A DNA stretch of 64,000 nt from Saccharomonospora viridis DSM 43017 (GTDB taxonomy: Bacteria > Actinomycetota > Actinomycetes > Mycobacteriales > Pseudonocardiaceae): assembly GCF_000023865.1 (NCBI RefSeq), contig NC_013159.1:1142001-1206000 (forward strand), in the 5' to 3' direction. The position numbers were made by a program, and so were the translations under genes. Within the stretch, counting starts at the first letter, position 1. Each line of letters starts with the position of its first letter. Below, piece after piece: positions 16,527 through 25,652 of this stretch. The notes under the pieces are model-generated. The model was given only the letters and a program-made list of their open reading frames with translations, was not told the origin of the DNA and did no database searches.

Positions 16527-17977
16527 CGTGCCTCCTTGCTCCCGATCGTTCCCGGTGCCCACCCTCGTCCGTCGTGCACCGTCGCCCTCGGTCGGCGAAG
16601 CGCCTCCTGCAACAACCGGGTGGTGGAGTAGCCGTCGAGGGTCGGTACCAGCACCACCTCACCGCCGTGACGGCGCACCACCTCGGCCTCGGGCAGCTCG
16701 TCGTCCGCGTAGTCGCCCCCTTTGACCCACACGTCGGGTCGCAGCCGTTCCAACACCGCCGACGGTGTCGACTCCTCGAACACCACCACCGAATCCACAC
16801 AGGACAGTTCGGCCAGCAGTCGGGCACGGTCGGCGGCGGGGACCACCGGACGTCCGGGGCCTTTCAGTCGACGCACGGACTCGTCGGAGTTGACACACAC
16901 CACGAGCGCGTCACCGAGTGCCCTCGCTTGTTTCAGCAGACTCACGTGCCCGGCGTGCAACAGGTCGAAACAGCCACCCGTGGCGACGAGGCGGTCCCCG
17001 CGTCTGCGTACGTGCTCGCCGAACTCGAACGCCGACCTTCCGGGAAAGTGCGTCCCCTCGGGGCCGTCCCGGCGGTCGGCGTAGTGCACGGACAGCGCCG
17101 AGGCACCGCCCGCGGCGACGAATCGGGAGGCCGTGTCCACCGCCGTGACGACGGCGTCGGTGACATCGGCGCCCTCGGCCAACGCGGCCACGGCGGCGCT
17201 GGCGAACCGGTCGCCCGCACCGCAGGTGTCGAGCTGCTGGGCGCCGAGGAACGCGCCGTCCGGCACCGGCACCGGGATGGGTTCGGCCGAGTCGGGAGTG
17301 GCCAGCACGGCGCCTTCCGCCCCCAGCGTCACCGCCGTGGCACGGCACCCCCAGCCGCGTCGTACGGCCTCGGCGGCGTCGGCGACGTCCACGCACCCCT
17401 CGGCCACGGCCAGTGCCTCGCGTTCGTTCGGCGTCACCAAGGTCGCTCCCGGAACCGGGGGTGGGCCGAGTGGATGCGGGTCCCAGACCACCGGGACGTG
17501 GGTGGTCAGCTCCGTCAACAGCCGTCGCAGCTCGGGGTGCGCGGTCACGCCACGGCCGTAGTCGGACACCAGCACCGCCCCGGCGCCGTCGACCGCGTGC
17601 CGTACCCGTGCGGGTAGTGGGGCCTCGGCCGCGCGGCCCCGCCCGGTGTCCAACCGTGTGAGGGACTGTCCCGAGGCCCGCACCCGGGTCTTGCGCGGCG
17701 TCTCGCCGTCCAACGGCAGCCGCAACACCTCCACGTCGCGTGCCAGCAGCGACGCGAGGCGACGTCCGGTGGTGTCGGCGCCCAGCGCCGTCACGAGCAC
17801 CACGTCCGGGGTGGTTCGGGTGGCCAGCAACATCGCCGCGAGTCCCGCCCCGCCGGGGCGCACCCATTCCCCCTCGACGTCCACCACGGGCACGGGCGCC
17901 TCCGGGCACAGGCGCGTGGCACTGCCCTCGACGTCCACGTCGAGCAGGGCATCGCCGAGCACCACGAGGGGCCTCAC
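16523..17977 (-). CDS. hldE: Bifunctional heptose 7-phosphate kinase / heptose 1-phosphate nucleotidyltransferase
   Basis: A 484-residue HldE (RfaE) homologue. Residues 1 to about 310 form a ribokinase-fold kinase, with GGAGLAAMLLAT near the N-terminus and the catalytic anion-hole motif DTCGAGDRFASAAVA. Residues of about 340-484 form a cytidylyltransferase-like domain with GGCFDLLHAGHVSLLKQA and VKGGDYADDELPE. The protein should phosphorylate D-glycero-D-manno-heptose 7-phosphate and later attach a nucleotide to the 1-phosphate. Whether the product is ADP- or another NDP-heptose cannot be read from sequence. The GTG start at 17977 overlaps the gmhA stop, while the longer frame to 18133 lies inside gmhA and is rejected. 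Finding the full bifunctional form in a Gram-positive lineage is notable. Confidence 0.92.
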   Translation of the reverse strand: MRPLVVLGDALLDVDVEGSATRLCPEAPVPVVDVEGEWVRPGGAGLAAMLLATRTTPDVVLVTALGADTTGRRLASLLARDVEVLRLPLDGETPRKTRVRASGQSLTRLDTGRGRAAEAPLPARVRHAVDGAGAVLVSDYGRGVTAHPELRRLLTELTTHVPVVWDPHPLGPPPVPGATLVTPNEREALAVAEGCVDVADAAEAVRRGWGCRATAVTLGAEGAVLATPDSAEPIPVPVPDGAFLGAQQLDTCGAGDRFASAAVAALAEGADVTDAVVTAVDTASRFVAAGGASALSVHYADRRDGPEGTHFPGRSAFEFGEHVRRRGDRLVATGGCFDLLHAGHVSLLKQARALGDALVVCVNSDESVRRLKGPGRPVVPAADRARLLAELSCVDSVVVFEESTPSAVLERLRPDVWVKGGDYADDELPEAEVVRRHGGEVVLVPTLDGYSTTRLLQEALRRPRATVHDGRGWAPGTIGSKEAR

Positions 17978-18537
17978 GCGGGCACTCCCAGAATGCGGTC
18001 GAGTTGTGCGCACAACGCGTGCACGACGACCAGATGCACCTCCTGCACGGTGGCCACGTGGTCGGCGTCCACGGCGATGGCGTCGGTGCACAACGACGTC
18101 AGCGGATTGGGTTCGGGGCCGGTCAACGCCCATGTCACCATTCCCTGTTCGTGGGCCACCTTCGCGGCGGTCACCACGTTCTGACTCCGACCGCTCGTGG
18201 ACAACGCCACGAGTACGTCACCGGGACGGCCGTGCGCCCGTACCTGCCGCGCGTACAGCTCGTGCTCGCCGTAGTCGTTGGCGATCGCCGTGGTCGTCGA
18301 GGTGTCGGCGTGCAGGGCGATGGCCGACAGCGGCTGCCGATCGTGGCGGAACTTGCCCACCAGCTCGCCGGTGAGATGTTGCGCCTCGGCCGCGCTCCCG
18401 CCGTTGCCGCAGGCCAGTAACCGGCCGCCACCGGTGAGCACACCGGCGAGGTGTTCAGCCCACGATTCGATCGTCGGCGCCGCGGTGCGCATTCGACGCA
18501 GGGCCTCGCTCAGTGCTCGGAAATGCTCTTCGATCAC
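17974..18537 (-). CDS. gmhA: Sedoheptulose-7-phosphate isomerase
   Basis: A 187-residue single SIS-domain protein, the usual length of GmhA. The sugar-phosphate pocket is seen as ACGNGGSAAEAQHLTGELVG and ALSTSGRSQNV. GmhA converts sedoheptulose 7-phosphate to D-glycero-D-manno-heptose 7-phosphate, the first committed step of activated-heptose synthesis. The start at 18537 overlaps the preceding GT9 stop (ATGA), and its stop overlaps the hldE start. It therefore sits in the centre of a fully overlapping operon with the kinase, phosphatase and transferase activities of the same pathway. Confidence 0.92.
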   Translation of the reverse strand: MIEEHFRALSEALRRMRTAAPTIESWAEHLAGVLTGGGRLLACGNGGSAAEAQHLTGELVGKFRHDRQPLSAIALHADTSTTTAIANDYGEHELYARQVRAHGRPGDVLVALSTSGRSQNVVTAAKVAHEQGMVTWALTGPEPNPLTSLCTDAIAVDADHVATVQEVHLVVVHALCAQLDRILGVPA

Positions 18538-19616
18538 GACACACCTCCAGTAGTCGTCGCGCCGACGAGGTCGTCACCACGCTCCGGGGCGAGCGTGTCG
18601 ACGGCCGTCACCACCTCCGCCGCGTCGATCTGCAGGCACGGATGTCCCGGGACGGGGCAATGCCGTGCCCGGGTGTCCTTGCACCGTGCGTCCTGGTCCC
18701 CCAGCACGACACGGGGGACGCCGTAGGGAGCCCAACGGGAGCTGGGCACCACGGGGGCGAACAAGGACACCACGGGGGTGCCCACGGCCGCGGCGAGATG
18801 GGCCGGGCCGGTGTTGGGGGCGACCACCACGTCGGCGGCGGCCAACACGGAGGCGAGTTCGGGCAGGGACGTGGCACCACCCAGGTCGACGACCCCGGCC
18901 GCACGGTGACGCAGCAGGGCCGCGGCCTCGGCGGTGACCCGGGCGGTCAGGTCCCGCTCGGCCGGGGCGCCCGTGACGATCACGCGATGACCCGCGTCGA
19001 CGAGCGCGGCCACGATCCCGGCGGTGCGTTCCTCCGTCGGTTGTCGGGCGGGGACCGACGCGGCCGGGTGGACGACCACGAAGGGGTCCGGGCCGGTCAG
19101 TGCGCGGGTGTCGGGCAGGGGGTGGCGTACGGCGAGCGCGCCGTCGTCGCCTTCCGGCAGGGGGAATCCGGCGGCGTGGGCGAGTGACAGCGCCCGTTCG
19201 GCCTCGGGGAGGTCGTCGTCGACCCGGTGCCGCAGATCGAGCAGCGAACCGGGGTAGTCGTCGCTGATCGCGCCGATCCACGGCACCCCCGCCAGCCGCA
19301 GCAGCAGCGCCAGCGGCAACGGCGACTGGTGGAACGAGGTGAGGACGAGTGCCGCGTCGAGCCGTAGCCTGCGGATCCGTGTGACGAGCGCGTCGACGGA
19401 CTCGCCGGTGACCTCGGGGGGTTCCGGGTCGATCCAGGGCGCACACCACTCCACGACCTCGTCCACCCCGGGCAGCAGCTCCGCGCCGGCGCGCCCCCTC
19501 GGCCCCGCGAGCAGGGCGACGTGGTCGGCGTGTGCCGCCACGGCGCGCACCGCCGGACCCGCCAACAGCACGTCGCCGATGTTGTCCAACCGTGCGACGA
19601 GGACCCGGCCCGTCAT
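18534..19616 (-). CDS. GT9-family (heptosyltransferase-like) glycosyltransferase
   Basis: A 360-residue GT9 enzyme with VLVARLDNIGDVLLAGPAVRAV at the N-terminus and VVAPNTGPAHLAAAVGTPVVSLFAP in the donor domain. It is clearly diverged from the second GT9 of this operon (14773-15849), so the two probably add sugars to different acceptors. Cys residues cluster near the C-terminus (CKDTRARHC...HPC), a feature often seen in this family. The ATG at 19616 overlaps the stop of the GT2-GmhB fusion, and its own stop overlaps gmhA. Confidence 0.87.
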   Translation of the reverse strand: MTGRVLVARLDNIGDVLLAGPAVRAVAAHADHVALLAGPRGRAGAELLPGVDEVVEWCAPWIDPEPPEVTGESVDALVTRIRRLRLDAALVLTSFHQSPLPLALLLRLAGVPWIGAISDDYPGSLLDLRHRVDDDLPEAERALSLAHAAGFPLPEGDDGALAVRHPLPDTRALTGPDPFVVVHPAASVPARQPTEERTAGIVAALVDAGHRVIVTGAPAERDLTARVTAEAAALLRHRAAGVVDLGGATSLPELASVLAAADVVVAPNTGPAHLAAAVGTPVVSLFAPVVPSSRWAPYGVPRVVLGDQDARCKDTRARHCPVPGHPCLQIDAAEVVTAVDTLAPERGDDLVGATTTGGVS

Positions 19617-21112
19617 GTCGACCCCAACGCGATCCGCGCCGCCGTCGGCAGATCCGGTGCCACGACGGCGTACCTGCGCGCCAGTTCGATCTCGTGGGGC
19701 AGGGTGCGTGGGGTCGGCACGAGGATGGCCTTGGCACCCGCCGTGAGCGCGGCCTCCACATCGGACCCGATGTCGCCGATGACGACGCAGCGCCGGATGT
19801 CCACGCCCAGTTCCTCGGCGGCCCGCAACACCATGGTGGGGCGCGGCTTGCGACACGGGCACCCGTCGTCGGGACCGTGCGGGCACAGCTGCCACGTCTG
19901 GAAGGGACCCAGCAGTTCGTCCACTCGATGGGTGACTGCGCGGAGCTGTTCCGGTGTGATGTAACCCCGGGCGATGCCGGACTGGTTGCTCACCACACCG
20001 ACGGGTACCCCCGCTTCCCGCAGCAGTGCCACGGCCTCGGCCGCTTTCGGCATCGGCCGCACCTTCTCCGGATCGGACAGGTACGGGACGTCCTCGATCA
20101 ACGTGTCGTCCCGGTCGAACAGCACCGCCCGACCACGCCGCACCCGCCACTCGCCCATCAGCCGGTGGGCGCACGCGGTGGGCGGGATCATGGCGCTGGT
20201 GACCAGCATCCGCGCCATCTCGCCGAGGGTACGCGGTCCGGGGACGATGCGACGCACGGCGAATTCGGTCGTCAGTCCGACCCACAGGCCGCCCGCCAAC
20301 GTCGCCGCCTTCGAGGCTCGCGCGGCGAGGGCGACCAGCGCCGACACGCCCGCCACCGTGGCGAGCGCGTGCCTGCCGAGCCTCCCGGGGCCCTCACCGG
20401 CCTCCGCTCGCCAGCCGGCACCGTGTTTGGCCCGCATCAACGCGTTGTCGGCGTTGCCCCGTTGCCGGCGCACGCTGGCGAGGAAACCACCGGACTTGGG
20501 CGGATGGGTGGTGACGCGCTCGCCCTGCACGATCCGTCGGCCCGCGCGGCGCACGCGCAACGCCAGGTCGGCGTCCTCCCGGTAGGCGCGGGGGAAACGC
20601 TCGTCGAAGCCGCCCACCTCGATCAGCGTGTGGCGTCGGTAGGCCATGTCGGCGGTGATCCATCGTGCCTCGGTCAGGGCGAGCGTGTCCCGTTCGTCGT
20701 CCGTGGGTCTGCGGTCCCCGGGCAGCGGTACGACCAGTCGGGCCACCGACGCCGCGACATCGGCGTCGAGCCCGACGAGGTCGTCGACGAGCCGGGCGGG
20801 CCAATCCTGGCTCGGGAGCACGTCGTCGTCGAGGAAGGCGACCCAGTCGGTGGTCGCCGCGCGCCAGCCGACGTTGCGGGCCGCTGCCGGACCCCGTCCG
20901 CCCGAGACCAGTCGCCGCACGGGCAATCCGAGCTCGGGCAGGGGCAGGGGTTCGGGGGCGTGTGATGTGGGCCGGTCGTCCACGACGAGCACCTCGGTGG
21001 GCGCGGGCCCCCGGCCGTGCGCGAGCGTGTGCAACAACGTGAACAGGTTGTCGCGCCCCGTCGTCGGGACGACGACGGTGTAGGAGACGGCGTTGTCGAC
21101 GGCGTCGCTCAT
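19613..21112 (-). CDS. GT2 glycosyltransferase fused to a GmhB-type heptose bisphosphate phosphatase
   Basis: This 499-residue protein carries two activities. Residues of about 8-330 are a GT2 transferase: VVVPTTGRDN, VDDRP, a FLDDDV metal motif and a REDADLALRVRRAG acceptor motif. Residues of about 335-499 are a HAD phosphatase, with nucleophile motif LFDRDDTLIED, SNQSGIARGYI and the zinc loop CPHGPDDGCPC that is characteristic of GmhB. GmhB removes the 7-phosphate from heptose 1,7-bisphosphate, the step between the two HldE reactions. The fusion joins precursor synthesis to glycan transfer in one polypeptide. I chose ATG 21112 because it overlaps the carbamoyltransferase stop; an ATG nine bases upstream is possible. 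HAD motif I reads DRDDT instead of the more usual DRDGT. Confidence 0.88.
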   Translation of the reverse strand: MSDAVDNAVSYTVVVPTTGRDNLFTLLHTLAHGRGPAPTEVLVVDDRPTSHAPEPLPLPELGLPVRRLVSGGRGPAAARNVGWRAATTDWVAFLDDDVLPSQDWPARLVDDLVGLDADVAASVARLVVPLPGDRRPTDDERDTLALTEARWITADMAYRRHTLIEVGGFDERFPRAYREDADLALRVRRAGRRIVQGERVTTHPPKSGGFLASVRRQRGNADNALMRAKHGAGWRAEAGEGPGRLGRHALATVAGVSALVALAARASKAATLAGGLWVGLTTEFAVRRIVPGPRTLGEMARMLVTSAMIPPTACAHRLMGEWRVRRGRAVLFDRDDTLIEDVPYLSDPEKVRPMPKAAEAVALLREAGVPVGVVSNQSGIARGYITPEQLRAVTHRVDELLGPFQTWQLCPHGPDDGCPCRKPRPTMVLRAAEELGVDIRRCVVIGDIGSDVEAALTAGAKAILVPTPRTLPHEIELARRYAVVAPDLPTAARIALGST

Positions 21113-22749
21113 GGCGCCCATCCTTTTCGACGGACGGCGAACGGTCCTATGGCGAGCAGGTCCACGGGGGCGGAACCGAAGCACTCCAACGCGTCCCGCG
21201 GGTCGTCCACCATCGGGCGTCCGGCGGTGTTGAGGCTCGTGTTCACCACGGTGGGTAGTCCCGTCCTGCGTTCGAACGCCGTGAGCATGTCCGCCAGCAG
21301 TGGATCGTCGTGACGGTCGACGGTCTGAATCCGCGCTGTACCGTCCACATGCGTCACAGCGGGTATCCTGTCTCTCCACTGTGGTTTGACGTCGTGGACG
21401 AACAGCATGTAGGGACTGGGGATCGGGCCACGATCGAACAGTTCCGCGGCGCGCTCCGCGAGCACCATCGGCGCCACGGGACGGAACTGCTCCCGCCCCT
21501 TCACCTCGTTGAGCCGCTCCAGGTTCTCCGCCCTGCCCGGATGGGCGAGCAACGAACGCCGACCGAGCGCCCGCGGACCGAACTCCGAACGGCCTTGGAA
21601 CCACGCCACGATCGCGTCGTCGGCCAACGCCTCGGCCACGGTCTCGGCGATGTCGGCGCAGCGTTCGTAGGGGACCCGGGCGCGGTCGAGCCAGGTCCTC
21701 AGTTCGTCCTCGTGCCACTCGCGGCCGAGGTCGGCGCCGGGCATGGGTTCGATCGCCTCGCCGAAGTCCGCGGCCAATTGCAACGCGGCGCCCAGGGCCG
21801 TACCCGCGTCACCGGAGGCCGGTTGCACCCAGATCCGTTCGAACGGCCCTTCGGCGTACAGGCGGGTGTTCGCCACACAGTTGAGTGCCGTGCCGCCCGC
21901 CATGGCGAGGTCGGTGTGCCCGGTACGGTCGTGCAGCCAACGGGCGAGGTCGAGCAGTACCTCCTCGGTGACCCGTTGGACACTCGCGGCCAGATCGGCG
22001 TGTTCCGGCAACAGCTCCCCGTCCGGACGGCGGGCCGGGGCGAAACGGTCCCAGGGCACGGGAGCGGTCCGGAAACCGCCGTCACCGGAGGCGAAGACCA
22101 GCTCCCGTAACTCGTCCAGGAACCGGGGAGTGCCGTAGGAGGCGAGCGCCATCACCTTGTACTCGTCACTGGAACGTTGGAAGCCCAGGTGCGCCGTCGC
22201 GGCCTCGTAGGTCAGACCGAGTGAATGGGGCAGCTTCTGGTGCGCCAACTCCACGAACTTGCCGTCGCGATACTCGCCGAGCAAGGCCGATTCGGCTTCA
22301 CCCCGACCGTCGGAGGTGAGCACCGCACAGTCGTCGAACGGTGAGGCCAGCGCCGCCGACGCCGCGTGCGCGACATGGTGTCGAACGAAACGGACGACGT
22401 CCGGGGCAAGGCCGGGGAAGAGCGTCCTCAGAAACGCGGGGACCCGCCGGGCGTACAGGGTGCGCAGTTTCTCCCAGCCGCCGGCGTCGACCCCTTCGAG
22501 TGTGTCGTCCACCAACGTCGGGTCGTAGGAGTAGGCCACCGCGTCGAGTTCACTCGGGTCCAATCCGGCCGCGTCCAGACACCAGGCCGCCGATCTCTCG
22601 GGCAGTTCCCACGTCGAGAATGGAACGGGTGACTTGCCGTGTTTGCGGCGGGTGAAACGTTCTTCCTCGGCGGCGGCCACGATCCGCCCGTCCACGACGA
22701 TCGCGGCCGCCGGATCGTGGAAGACGGCGTTGATTCCGAGTATCCGCAC
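21109..22749 (-). CDS. NodU/CmcH-type carbamoyltransferase
   Basis: A 546-residue carbamoyltransferase. It begins RILGINAVFHDPAAAIV (ASKHA fold) and has the metal motif RHHVAHAASA, AMAGGTALNCVAN, and a C-terminal YrdC-like region with QGRSEFGPRALGRRSLLA. Such enzymes transfer a carbamoyl group from carbamoyl phosphate, through carbamoyl adenylate, to a sugar hydroxyl. Start GTG 22749 is preceded by GGGAGGTGGG. The frame continues upstream without strong coding character, so the long alternative is rejected. It is the first gene of the overlapping minus-strand run and should decorate the heptose-containing glycan or a precursor. Confidence 0.9.
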   Translation of the reverse strand: MRILGINAVFHDPAAAIVVDGRIVAAAEEERFTRRKHGKSPVPFSTWELPERSAAWCLDAAGLDPSELDAVAYSYDPTLVDDTLEGVDAGGWEKLRTLYARRVPAFLRTLFPGLAPDVVRFVRHHVAHAASAALASPFDDCAVLTSDGRGEAESALLGEYRDGKFVELAHQKLPHSLGLTYEAATAHLGFQRSSDEYKVMALASYGTPRFLDELRELVFASGDGGFRTAPVPWDRFAPARRPDGELLPEHADLAASVQRVTEEVLLDLARWLHDRTGHTDLAMAGGTALNCVANTRLYAEGPFERIWVQPASGDAGTALGAALQLAADFGEAIEPMPGADLGREWHEDELRTWLDRARVPYERCADIAETVAEALADDAIVAWFQGRSEFGPRALGRRSLLAHPGRAENLERLNEVKGREQFRPVAPMVLAERAAELFDRGPIPSPYMLFVHDVKPQWRDRIPAVTHVDGTARIQTVDRHDDPLLADMLTAFERRTGLPTVVNTSLNTAGRPMVDDPRDALECFGSAPVDLLAIGPFAVRRKGWAP

Positions 22750-22903
22750 TCGTGCCCACCTCCCGCTCGGGGCGTGGATCGCTGTCGCGACCCGCACTAC
22801 ACCGCTACCCCTCGAAGCGACGCCTAAACGGATCCATCGAATCCCCCAGGTATCGCTACGAAGCGTGAGTACCGTCGATCGAGGAACGCGGTGCGACCGT
22901 CCC

Positions 22904-23893
22904 CTACGAAGTCCGGGACGTGTGCGACACCGGCTCGGTGGACGCGGCGAACCAGGCGATGGTGCGTCGCAGTCCTTCGTGGAGACCGACCTCGGGGCTC
23001 CAGCCCAGCTGGGTGCGGGCGACGGTGATGTCGGGGCAACGCCGTCGAGGGTCGTCGACCGCACCGGGGATCGAGATCACCGGCGAGGTCGTCCGCGTGA
23101 TCCTCCGGATCTCCTCGGCCACCTGTCCCACCGTCAGCTCGTGGGGGTTGCCGATGTTCACGGGTCCGGTGAGCCCACTGCGCCACAACGCGAGCAGCCC
23201 GGTCACCGTGTCGTCGACGTAGCACACCGAACGGGTCTGCGTCCCGGAACCCGCCACGGTGAGCGGTGCCCCCGACAGCGCCTGGGTGATGAAGTTCGGG
23301 ATCATGCGCCCGTCGTCGGTGCGCATGCGCGGACCGTAGGTGTTGAACACGCGCGCGATGGCCACGTCCGCGCCGAGTTCCCGGTGGTAGGCCATGGTGA
23401 GTGCTTCGGCGTAACGCTTGGCCTCGTCGTACACGCTGCGTGGTCCGATCGGGTTGACGTTGCCCCAGTACGTCTCCCGTTGCGGATGTTCCAGCGGATC
23501 GCCGTACACCTCGCTCGTCGACGTCAACACGAATCGCGCCCCGTGCCGGACGGCCAGTTCCAATGTGTGCTCCGTCCCCCGCGAGCCCGTGCGCAGGGTC
23601 TCGATCGGCAGCCGTTGGTAGTCCTTCGGTGAGGCGGGCGAGGCCAGGTTCAGCACGGAATCGGGTGTTCCCAGATCGGGCCATCGTGGAAGCGGAAGGG
23701 TGACGTCGAGTTCGACGAATCGGAATCGTGCGTCGTCCAGCAGGGATGCCACGTTGGTGACGCTCCCGGTCACCAGACTGTCCACACAGGTCACTCGGTG
23801 TCCGGAACGCAGAAGACGTTGGCAGACATGGGATCCGATGAATCCCGCGCCGCCGACCACCAATACGTGTTCGCGTTCACCCCGAGCGACCAT
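22904..23893 (-). CDS. UDP-glucuronate decarboxylase (UDP-xylose synthase)-like epimerase/dehydratase
   Basis: A 329-residue extended SDR with VVGGAGFIGSHVCQRLL at the N-terminus. LASPASPKDY, TSTSEVYGDP and the catalytic SVYDEAKRYAE motif (YxxxK) are closest in wording to UDP-xylose synthases, which also show the ARVFNTYGPRM stretch. With the UDP-glucose dehydrogenase at 13541 it completes UDP-glucose to UDP-glucuronate to UDP-xylose. It lies 154 bp upstream of the carbamoyltransferase on the same strand and is divergent from the pyruvyl transferase at 23956, with only 62 bp between starts. A related dehydratase or epimerase activity cannot be excluded. Confidence 0.83.
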   Translation of the reverse strand: MVARGEREHVLVVGGAGFIGSHVCQRLLRSGHRVTCVDSLVTGSVTNVASLLDDARFRFVELDVTLPLPRWPDLGTPDSVLNLASPASPKDYQRLPIETLRTGSRGTEHTLELAVRHGARFVLTSTSEVYGDPLEHPQRETYWGNVNPIGPRSVYDEAKRYAEALTMAYHRELGADVAIARVFNTYGPRMRTDDGRMIPNFITQALSGAPLTVAGSGTQTRSVCYVDDTVTGLLALWRSGLTGPVNIGNPHELTVGQVAEEIRRITRTTSPVISIPGAVDDPRRRCPDITVARTQLGWSPEVGLHEGLRRTIAWFAASTEPVSHTSRTS

Positions 23894-23955
23894 GCGGGCT
23901 CGATTACCCTGCCGGTTCGGTGTGAAACGCTCCGGCGACGGGTACTAGGGCCGAC

Positions 23956-24825
23956 ATGCGCGTGCTGGTGACCGGATGGCCGAGTTTCCTCCATGGGGAG
24001 GCGACCGCCGGTGACGTGTTGAGCATGCGCCGCGTCAGCGACGCGCTCGACAGCGCCGGGATCGCCGTGGACATCGCATGGAGTCCGGTGCTGTATCCCG
24101 ATGCGCTCCATCTCGACAGCGCCGACCCGGCGCACTACACCCATGTGGTCTTCACGTGCGGGCCCGTGTACGGCGAGCAGGTGGAGTGGCTGCATCGGCG
24201 TTACGCCGCCTGTCGTCGGATCGCGGTCGGCGTGTCGGTACTCGATCCGCACAACGCCGCAGCCGCGGGATTCCACCGCATCCTCGCCCGGGACGGGTTG
24301 GGCGAACCGCAACCCGATCTGTCGTACGGCGCGCACACCGACTCGGTCCCGGTCGCCGCGATCATGCTCGCGCCCGGACAACACGAGTACGGCGGTCGCC
24401 GCAGACACGAGCAGGTGCACAAGACCCTGCTGAACTGGATCACGGACGTCGACTGCGCCCGGGTCGGACTGGACACCCGGCTCGACTCGGCGGATTGGCG
24501 ACACTGTGCCTCGCCCGACCAGTTCTCCTCCCTGGTGGCTCGCTTCGACATCGTGGTGACCACCCGCATGCACGGACTGGTGCTTGCCTTACGGGCCGGG
24601 GTGCCCGCGTTGGCGGTGGACCCGGTCGCGGGAGGCGGCAAGGTGACGGCACAGGCGCGGGCTTTGGGGTGGCCCGCCGTGATCCCCGCAGAGGAGGTCT
24701 GTCCGGAAACACTCGACCGCTGGTGGAGTTGGTGCCTACCCGAGCCGTCCCGGCAGTGCGTGCGGACGTCCTCGGGAGGTCGGGGAACGCTCGTCGCCGA
24801 GCTTGTGGGTGAGGTGTTGCGATGA
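23956..24825 (+). CDS. Polysaccharide pyruvyl transferase-family protein
   Basis: A 289-residue GT-B-like protein. The best landmark is TTRMHGLVLALRAGVPALAV in the C-terminal half, the signature of the polysaccharide pyruvyl transferase family. Characterised members add pyruvate ketals to sugars of exopolysaccharides or to cell-wall polymers, which serve for example as anchors for S-layer proteins. The N-terminus, MRVLVTGWPSFLHGE, is typical for actinomycete members of the family. Its stop overlaps the start of the next gene (ATGA). It is the first of three plus-strand glycan genes. Confidence 0.8.
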   Translation: MRVLVTGWPSFLHGEATAGDVLSMRRVSDALDSAGIAVDIAWSPVLYPDALHLDSADPAHYTHVVFTCGPVYGEQVEWLHRRYAACRRIAVGVSVLDPHNAAAAGFHRILARDGLGEPQPDLSYGAHTDSVPVAAIMLAPGQHEYGGRRRHEQVHKTLLNWITDVDCARVGLDTRLDSADWRHCASPDQFSSLVARFDIVVTTRMHGLVLALRAGVPALAVDPVAGGGKVTAQARALGWPAVIPAEEVCPETLDRWWSWCLPEPSRQCVRTSSGGRGTLVAELVGEVLR

Positions 24826-25652
24826 GGACGACGGTCGTGATCGCTACGAGGAACCGGGTGGACGATCTCGCTCGCACGCTGACCCGACTACGGGGACTGC
24901 GACCGCTGCCCCGCATCATCGTGGCGGACAACGGTTCCCACGACGGCACGGCGGAGCGCGTGCGGGACGAGTTCCCCGGGGTGCGGGTGATCCGCCTGCC
25001 CGAGAACGTGGGGATGGCCGCGCGCAACCTCGGGGTGGAGGCCGCCGACACGCCGTACGTGGCGTTCTGCGATGACGATTCGTGGTGGGAGCAGGGGGCG
25101 CTGTCCCAGGCCGAGACGTTGTTCGACGCCTACCCCCGGCTGGGGCTCATCGCCGGGACCACGCTCGTCGGTCCGGAGGCACGGCGGGATCCCGTCTGCG
25201 ACCTGATGGCCGAAAGCCCGTTGGGCACGGCCCCGGATCTGCCGGGGCCGCTGATCCTGGGCTTCCTCGCGTGTTCGGCGATAGTGCGCCGCAGCGCCTT
25301 CCTCGACGCGGGTGGGTTCAACCCGCTGCTGCACTTCGGCGCCGAGGAGAAACTGCTCGCCTACGACCTCGCCGCCAGGGGTTGGGGGCTGTGCTACGTC
25401 GAGCGGCTGCGGGCCTACCACCACCCCTCGACGAATCGGCCCTCCGCGGCGTGGCGGCGGAGGATCGAACGCCGTAACAACGCGCTCATCACGTGGATGC
25501 GTCGGCCGGTGGGGGACTGTGTGCGGGCCGCCGGTGGGCTGCTGCGGGACCCCGTCGCCGCGGCGGGGGCGCTTCGTCGACTGCCACACGCGTTGAGCGC
25601 GCGTCACACGCTGCCGCAACACGTCGAGCGGCAGATCCGGGAGCTGGCATGA
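24822..25652 (+). CDS. GT2-family glycosyltransferase
   Basis: A 276-residue GT-A enzyme: TTVVIATRNRVDDLARTL at the N-terminus, VADNGSHDGTAE for nucleotide binding and AFCDDDSWW as the DxD metal motif. The C-terminal half contains a W-rich acceptor region. It overlaps its upstream and downstream neighbours by four bases each. The following gene encodes a close relative, so the two probably arose by duplication and may act in sequence on the same polymer. The sugar transferred is unknown. Confidence 0.88.
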   Translation: MRTTVVIATRNRVDDLARTLTRLRGLRPLPRIIVADNGSHDGTAERVRDEFPGVRVIRLPENVGMAARNLGVEAADTPYVAFCDDDSWWEQGALSQAETLFDAYPRLGLIAGTTLVGPEARRDPVCDLMAESPLGTAPDLPGPLILGFLACSAIVRRSAFLDAGGFNPLLHFGAEEKLLAYDLAARGWGLCYVERLRAYHHPSTNRPSAAWRRRIERRNNALITWMRRPVGDCVRAAGGLLRDPVAAAGALRRLPHALSARHTLPQHVERQIRELA

